A stretch of 64,000 nucleotides of DNA from Falsirhodobacter sp. 20TX0035 (GTDB lineage: Bacteria > Pseudomonadota > Alphaproteobacteria > Rhodobacterales > Rhodobacteraceae). Position 1 is the first letter of the stretch, and every line of letters starts with the position of its first letter. The position numbers were made by a program, and so were the translations under genes. Positions 59,666 through 64,000 of this stretch are shown one piece after another. The notes beneath the pieces were generated by a model. The model saw only the letters and a list, made by a program, of their open reading frames with translations. It was not told where the DNA came from and ran no database searches. The stretch is taken from assembly GCF_028307215.1 (NCBI RefSeq), contig NZ_JAQMHV010000012.1, forward strand, positions 38,763-102,762, written 5' to 3'.

Positions 59666-61435
59666 TTACGCGCGCGGACGTTCCGCGCGAAGGGCGCGGG
59701 TTGTGGCGTCGAACAGGGAGAAGGTCTCCATCTCCTCCAGCGTGACGCCCAGTTTCAGGCGCCAGTTGGGGTATTCGTCCAGCGTGCTGGGGACGTTCAC
59801 GGGCTTTGTTTCCCCCACCAGATCCTCCAGCCGGGCGGCGAACAGAAGGGAGGGGGTGCGGGCCAGGTGGCGGTGAACGGCCACCACCAGCTCCGGCGAG
59901 GCGGGGCCGTCCGTGACGGTATTGTCCTCCAGAAGGCCCGCTGCCATCAGATCGGCCAGCAGTTCCTGCCGCTCGGTCGTGCGGGAGGTGGCCTGTTCCT
60001 CCGCTGCCTCGGCGCTGATCAGGTCGTGGGAGGCGCGCAGGGCGATGTCGTCGCCCATCCACCAGCCTTGGAAGGTCGGCAGGTCATGGGTGGAGAGACA
60101 GGCCAGCGCCAGCGCCGGATACTCGGGCGGGGGGATGTAGCCGTCCTCCGTCCGTTCGAAGAAGAAGATGCGGTAGGAGAGGATGCCCGTCTCCTCCATC
60201 ACGTCGCGGAAGCCGGGGGGGACGTTGCCCAGATCCTCGCCGATCACGAGGGTGCGGTTCTTGTTCGATGCCTCGGCCAGCCCGGTCAGCATGTCGGCGA
60301 TCGGATAGCGGACATAGGTGCCTTCGGCCGGACCCATGCCGTAGGGGATCAGGAACAGTTGCCACAGGCCCATCGCGTGGTCGATCCGCAAGGCGCCGGC
60401 CTGCCGCGTCGCCTGTTCCATCAATCCGCGATAGGGGGCGGCGCGGCTTTCGGCCATCCGCAGGGCGGACAAGGGCGCCAGACCCCAGTCCTGACCGTAT
60501 TCGTTGAAGTAGTCCGGCGGCGCCCCGATCCGGACCGAGGACATGACATCCGGATCGCCCCAGCTGCCCGACCCGTCCGCCGCCTCCCCCACCGCGAAGT
60601 CGAGGTACAGGCCGATGCCCATCCCCGCCGCGTCGCAGGCGGCGCGTGCGGCGGCCAGCTGGCGGTCGGTTTCCTGTTGCAGCCAGCGGTGGAAGGCGAT
60701 GTCGGCGGCATGCTCGCGGGCGAATGCGGCGACGGTGGGGCCGGCGACATCGTGGTATTCGGCGGGCCAGGCCTGCCAGCCGGCGCTGTGGCCTTGGGCG
60801 ACCATATGGGCCGACAGCGCCTCGAACAGGGCGTGGCGGTTCAGGTCCGTGTTGTCGCGATCTGCGGCGTCAGGGCGGCCTTGCGCGTCCCAGATCCGCC
60901 GCAGCACCCGCATCTTCAGCGCCGTCACCGCGGGATAGTCCACAAGGTCCGTGTCGCGCAGGGCCGCAAGATCGGCGTCGGCCATGCCGTCGTGATATCC
61001 CGCCACCCGGTCCACCGCGATGTAGATCGGGTTCAGGAAGCGGCGGTTCGAAGGCGAGAAGGGGCTGCGGCGCGACGGGTCGGTCAGGAACAGAGCGTGC
61101 AAGGGGTTCAGGCCGATGAAATCCGCCCCGGCCCCGCCCAGAAGGGCAGCCAGCGCCTCAAGATCCGCGAAATCGCCGATGCCCCAGTTCCGGTCCGACC
61201 GGATCTGGTACAGTTGCAGCGCGACGCCCCAGACGCGCCCGCCATCTTCGGGAAGATGGCAGCGGACGCCGGCGGGGGCGCGCAACTCGTGCGGCGTGGC
61301 AAGGGCGGGGGTGTCGCCGAAGGCCTGCACAAGGGCCTCCAGCGTCTGGCGTGGCGCGGTGTGGACGGTGCCGCCCATGCCTTCGTAGTCGGGCTGGATG
61401 CCGAAGCTGCGTGCGCGTGTTTCCAAGTTGTCCAT
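59666..61435 (-). CDS. malQ: 4-alpha-glucanotransferase (amylomaltase, GH77)
   Basis: This is a 589-residue cytoplasmic enzyme. GH77 landmarks visible are DRNWGIGDFADLEALAALLG-like sequence (here SDRNWGIGDFADLEALAALL), FIGLNPLHALFLTDPSRRSP, YSPSNRRFLNP-like FSPSNRRFLNPIYIAVDRVA, the nucleophile region LRIDHAMGLWQLFLIPYGMG, the acid/base in LVIGEDLGNVPPGFRDVM, and LACLSTHDLPTFQGWWMGDD. It transfers 1,4-glucan segments in maltodextrin and glycogen metabolism. Here it stands alone, without other mal or glg genes, between the MBL gene and the Hint protein gene. The length is slightly short for bacterial MalQ proteins with an N-terminal carbohydrate domain. Confidence 0.92.
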   Translation of the reverse strand: MDNLETRARSFGIQPDYEGMGGTVHTAPRQTLEALVQAFGDTPALATPHELRAPAGVRCHLPEDGGRVWGVALQLYQIRSDRNWGIGDFADLEALAALLGGAGADFIGLNPLHALFLTDPSRRSPFSPSNRRFLNPIYIAVDRVAGYHDGMADADLAALRDTDLVDYPAVTALKMRVLRRIWDAQGRPDAADRDNTDLNRHALFEALSAHMVAQGHSAGWQAWPAEYHDVAGPTVAAFAREHAADIAFHRWLQQETDRQLAAARAACDAAGMGIGLYLDFAVGEAADGSGSWGDPDVMSSVRIGAPPDYFNEYGQDWGLAPLSALRMAESRAAPYRGLMEQATRQAGALRIDHAMGLWQLFLIPYGMGPAEGTYVRYPIADMLTGLAEASNKNRTLVIGEDLGNVPPGFRDVMEETGILSYRIFFFERTEDGYIPPPEYPALALACLSTHDLPTFQGWWMGDDIALRASHDLISAEAAEEQATSRTTERQELLADLMAAGLLEDNTVTDGPASPELVVAVHRHLARTPSLLFAARLEDLVGETKPVNVPSTLDEYPNWRLKLGVTLEEMETFSLFDATTRALRAERPRA

Positions 61436-61515
61436 CCGCCGTCCGTCCCTGCCGTGGCGACCCTGCGTCGCCCACGGCGCAACGTGCCGGAACGGGGGTT
61501 GTTCCGGCCGCGGGG

Positions 61516-62781
61516 TCAGTCGTCCAAGGCCCGCACCTCATGCGCCTTCAGGACGCGGCGGGCCGTGCGGCCATAGCTGTCGGGCAAGGCGCGCAGCTCG
61601 GGGAAGATCGCGAACAACTCCTCCCGCACGGGGGCCTGCAGGGCGTCCAGGCTGAAGCCGCCGGGATGGTAGCTTTCGGTGGCCGCACCGTTGGCCCAGA
61701 TCACCTCGTGCCGGTCGAACAGCAGGTGGATGTAGGTGACCGTTTCCATCTCCTCCACCGTGACGGCGTGGCCGTCGACCATGTGGCGGGCGGGGGCCAG
61801 CACCTCATCCTCGGCAAACAGAAGCTGCGCGCGGTAGCCTTCGATCAGCATCCGGTGCTGGGGGGAGACGAGGAGGTCTTCCGTCAGGTTTGGGATCGCG
61901 CGCGGGCGCAGGCGGATCGGGGCGAATCGACCGGTGCCCGGCACGGTGGAACGGCCGATCCAGCGGATGGGCTGCAGGCCGTGGTCGCGCGTCACCACCA
62001 TGTCGCCCACCTGCAGGCTGTCCACCGTGCGGGTGCCGCCCAGCGTGTGGATCTTCGCGCCGGGGGTGAAGCAGATGATCTGATCCACGTTGCTGAAGGG
62101 GATGACCGTGCCGTCGGCCAGCGTGACGGTGCCTGATTTCGCGCCCGTGGCCGCGTTCCGCTGGGTAATGGCGGTGCGGAACCCCGTCTCATCCCCCATA
62201 TCCAGGACGTGCTGGCCGTCCGGCATCGTCACCTCATAGGGGGAGGGGGGCGTGCCGATCATCTTGCTTGTGGCCAGATCCACCTGACGGCCGCCGGTAT
62301 CTGGACCGCTCAGATGCGCGTGGAGCAGGTTGGAGCCTTCGTTTTCCCAATACACCACCTCGATCGTGTAGGTGGTGCCGGGGGCGAGTTCCACCGTGCC
62401 GCTGCGGGTGGTCATCCCCTGGTGATAGTCGTTGTCAAGGAACGCCTTGTCCTGCCCGTCCGCATTGTGCCACGTCAGCGCCTTGCCGTCCGCGTCGCGG
62501 ATCACGATGCGCGAGCCGTCATCCGACGCGGTGTCGAAGGTGTAGGTGCCCCCTTCGGTCACCTTCAGCGTGCTGGTGTAGACGACGCCGAAATTGTTGG
62601 GATCAGTGTCCGTGCCGCGCACGGACTTGGCCAGCGCATCCACCTCGAAGTTGCTGGCATAGCCCTGGCCCGACAGGGTGCCCGACGTGATCGCGTCCGC
62701 CTGCCCGTCGGCCGAGGTGAAGTCGTGGTCGTAGAAGCGGTAGGCCCACGAACCCGCGGCCTGGCTGGAATGGTCGGTCAT
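61516..62781 (-). CDS. PA14-like domain protein with C-terminal Hint domain
   Basis: This is a 421-residue protein starting at 62781 (GAAGGGA seven bases upstream). The N-terminal about 190 residues look like a PA14 beta-sandwich: GTYTFDTASDDGSRIVIRDA with HNADGQDKAFLDNDYHQGMT and APGTTYTIEVVYWENEG. The Hint_2 domain begins at Cys237 in QIICFTPGAKIHTLGGTRTV, followed by GDMVVTRDHGLQPIRWIGRS, LVSPQHRMLIEGYRAQLLF and TYIHLLFDRHEVIWANGAAT. No signal peptide is visible, as in many Rhodobacterales Hint proteins thought to use type I secretion. Hint domains self-process; whether this one cleaves, and why a PA14 carbohydrate-binding module is fused, is unknown. Confidence 0.85.
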   Translation of the reverse strand: MTDHSSQAAGSWAYRFYDHDFTSADGQADAITSGTLSGQGYASNFEVDALAKSVRGTDTDPNNFGVVYTSTLKVTEGGTYTFDTASDDGSRIVIRDADGKALTWHNADGQDKAFLDNDYHQGMTTRSGTVELAPGTTYTIEVVYWENEGSNLLHAHLSGPDTGGRQVDLATSKMIGTPPSPYEVTMPDGQHVLDMGDETGFRTAITQRNAATGAKSGTVTLADGTVIPFSNVDQIICFTPGAKIHTLGGTRTVDSLQVGDMVVTRDHGLQPIRWIGRSTVPGTGRFAPIRLRPRAIPNLTEDLLVSPQHRMLIEGYRAQLLFAEDEVLAPARHMVDGHAVTVEEMETVTYIHLLFDRHEVIWANGAATESYHPGGFSLDALQAPVREELFAIFPELRALPDSYGRTARRVLKAHEVRALDD

Positions 62782-62930
62782 CGTCGTCCCTTCGACATCG
62801 CAAATCCTGATGCCGAGGGGTTTGGGCCCCCAATTCTTTCCGGGGGTTGAAGATCGCGCGCGGAGGGCGGGAGGGAATATCGGCAATTTTAGCGAAGCGC
62901 GCACCTTGCCATCCCGCGTCCTGCGGGCCT

Positions 62931-63854
62931 ATGGACGAAGTCATGCACAAGACCGAACACCGCCTGTTCCGAAGCCGGGTGATCGCGGGCTTCGAATGCG
63001 GCCTTGTTCATCATGGCCGCCACGACCTTCTGGTCACCACCGGCCACCGGCCACAGGACCGGATGGCCGAGCATTTCCGCATCGTGCGCGATCATGGGAT
63101 GGTCACGTTGCGCGACGGGCTGGTGCCGGGCCATGACATCGGCGACCGGCTGCGGGTTGCGCGCGACGCGGGGGTGGAGGTGATCTGGGACCTGTCCCAT
63201 TATCACCGCAATCCCGATCCGGTGCACTGGGCGCGGCAGGTGGCGGAGCAGGCGCTGGCCATCAACGGGTCGGGGCGGCTGTGGCTGTGCCCGGTCAACG
63301 AACCTTCGCTCTATCCCCGCCTTGCCGGCCTATCGCGGCACGAGGCGGTGGAGATGGCCGTGACCATGGCCCGCGTCGCGCGCGACCATCATCCGGACGT
63401 CGGCATCCTGACGACGGACCCGATCATCGGCATCGGCCACCGCCAGTTCGAGGCGACGGACGCCATCGTGGCCGCCGTGGGCGTGGATGTGGTGGGCGTG
63501 AACTACTACCCGCACACAGCGCGGACCGCGCTGTCCAAGGTGCTGATGAAGACATGGCGCCGCTATGGCAAGCCGGTGATGGTGTCGGAAACCAGCTGGC
63601 ATGACGGCCACCCGGTCCACCACCACCGTTACCCCGGTTTCCACAAGGGCGCTTGGCTGCGCCACGTGCTGGAGGAGATGGAGGTGGCCCGACGCCGTGG
63701 TGCCGATGTTCAGGGCCTGTGCTGGTACCCGGTCATCGACTGCCCCCCTTGGCACGCGCCGCGATCCCGTCAGAGGTGGAGCCACGGGCTGATCCGCGCG
63801 GACCTGTCGGTGGACCCGCTCCTCTCCCACGCCCTTCGTGAAATGATGGAGTAG
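62931..63854 (+). CDS. Glycoside hydrolase-like protein (clan GH-A pattern)
   Basis: The protein has about 308 residues from the ATG at 62931; 62943 is an alternative and neither has a good ribosome binding site. A TIM-barrel glycosidase is suggested by the acid/base candidate Glu124 in WLCPVNEPSLYPRLAG (NEP motif) and the nucleophile candidate Glu220 in PVMVSETSWHDGHPVHHH, 96 residues apart. Also present are VEVIWDLSHYHRNPDPVHWA and VGVNYYPHTARTALSKVLMK, as in GH1/GH53-like barrels. It is shorter than GH1 enzymes (about 450) and has no signal peptide. It diverges from the Hint protein gene. The substrate is unknown; beta-linked glycosides are plausible. Confidence 0.75.
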   Translation: MDEVMHKTEHRLFRSRVIAGFECGLVHHGRHDLLVTTGHRPQDRMAEHFRIVRDHGMVTLRDGLVPGHDIGDRLRVARDAGVEVIWDLSHYHRNPDPVHWARQVAEQALAINGSGRLWLCPVNEPSLYPRLAGLSRHEAVEMAVTMARVARDHHPDVGILTTDPIIGIGHRQFEATDAIVAAVGVDVVGVNYYPHTARTALSKVLMKTWRRYGKPVMVSETSWHDGHPVHHHRYPGFHKGAWLRHVLEEMEVARRRGADVQGLCWYPVIDCPPWHAPRSRQRWSHGLIRADLSVDPLLSHALREMME

Positions 63855-63889
63855 GCGGCCGCGAACGGTAGGAGGCGTCCGTAACGGTT

Positions 63890-63911
63890 TTTCGTACCTT
63901 TTTGTACGAAA
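63890..63911. promoter_or_regulatory. Inverted repeat near the right edge
   Basis: TTTCGTAC-CTTTTT-GTACGAAA has perfect 8-bp arms around a 6-base T-rich loop. It begins 36 bp after the glycoside hydrolase stop, and is followed by an AT-rich, promoter-like stretch. It may be a terminator hairpin for that gene or an operator of a gene starting beyond the window. Confidence 0.5.
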
Positions 63912-64000
63912 CTTCGAAAAGGTGCATTTTCTCTCTTGCGGGTTCGTCTGAGTCTCCGTAGATACCGCCTCACCGAAGCGGAGACGCTTGGGACGGAAGG

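Overview
The window is high-GC DNA from an alphaproteobacterium, most likely a member of the Rhodobacterales (Paracoccus/Rhodobacter-like). It carries a complete repABC replication and partition module (44783-48174, minus strand). The molecule is therefore probably a large plasmid or chromid, and the sequence around the replicator is almost entirely catabolic and transport genes. I saw no rRNA, tRNA, CRISPR array, insertion sequence or phage gene.

Layout. 1-3.3 kb: partial glycerate kinase, a small secreted acidic protein, and a trypsin-like protease fused to a non-specific nuclease. 3.3-6.7 kb: MarR regulator, MFS exporter, membrane fusion protein and a small membrane protein. 6.7-11.1 kb: TetR divergent from a PaoABC-type molybdenum aldehyde oxidoreductase, with a palindromic operator inside the promoter spacer. 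11.1-18.3 kb: GntR divergent from a dipeptide ABC operon (binding protein, two permeases, M20 peptidase, fused double ATPase). 18.3-22.3 kb: hybrid histidine kinase and a DMT exporter. 22.3-26.8 kb: CitMHS citrate carrier, a lone TctC-like binding protein and a TctDE two-component system. 26.9-33.8 kb: cyclic-nucleotide phosphodiesterase/nucleotidase, quinoprotein glucose dehydrogenase and an OmpA-like protein. 33.8-37.9 kb: LacI regulator and tctABC. 38.0-44.8 kb: sugar ABC operon with isomerase and oxidoreductase, divergent from a LacI regulator with a textbook operator. 44.8-48.2 kb: repABC with two identical parS-like palindromes flanking repC. 48.4-49.7 kb: AAA/DUF4143 ATPase. 49.7-58.3 kb: an acid-sugar island made of two divergent operons. 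58.4-64 kb: membrane-anchored metallo-beta-lactamase-fold protein, 4-alpha-glucanotransferase, PA14/Hint protein and a clan-A-like glycoside hydrolase.

How the genes work together. Most blocks pair one uptake system with a few catabolic enzymes and one local regulator, and the candidate operator can often be seen in the divergent intergenic region. Periplasmic oxidation (glucose dehydrogenase), nucleotide scavenging (CpdB-like) and three tricarboxylate-type systems suggest life on plant- or algae-derived acids and sugars. The most novel-looking unit is the 49.7-58.3 kb island. It combines a cytoplasmic BNR/sialidase-fold protein, PdxA2, an iron alcohol dehydrogenase, a DapA/NanA-type lyase, a DUF1537 kinase, a KdgK-like kinase, a GntR regulator and a peptide-type binding protein without permeases. 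Together these look like a pathway for a glycosylated or otherwise complex acid sugar that I cannot match to a described one.
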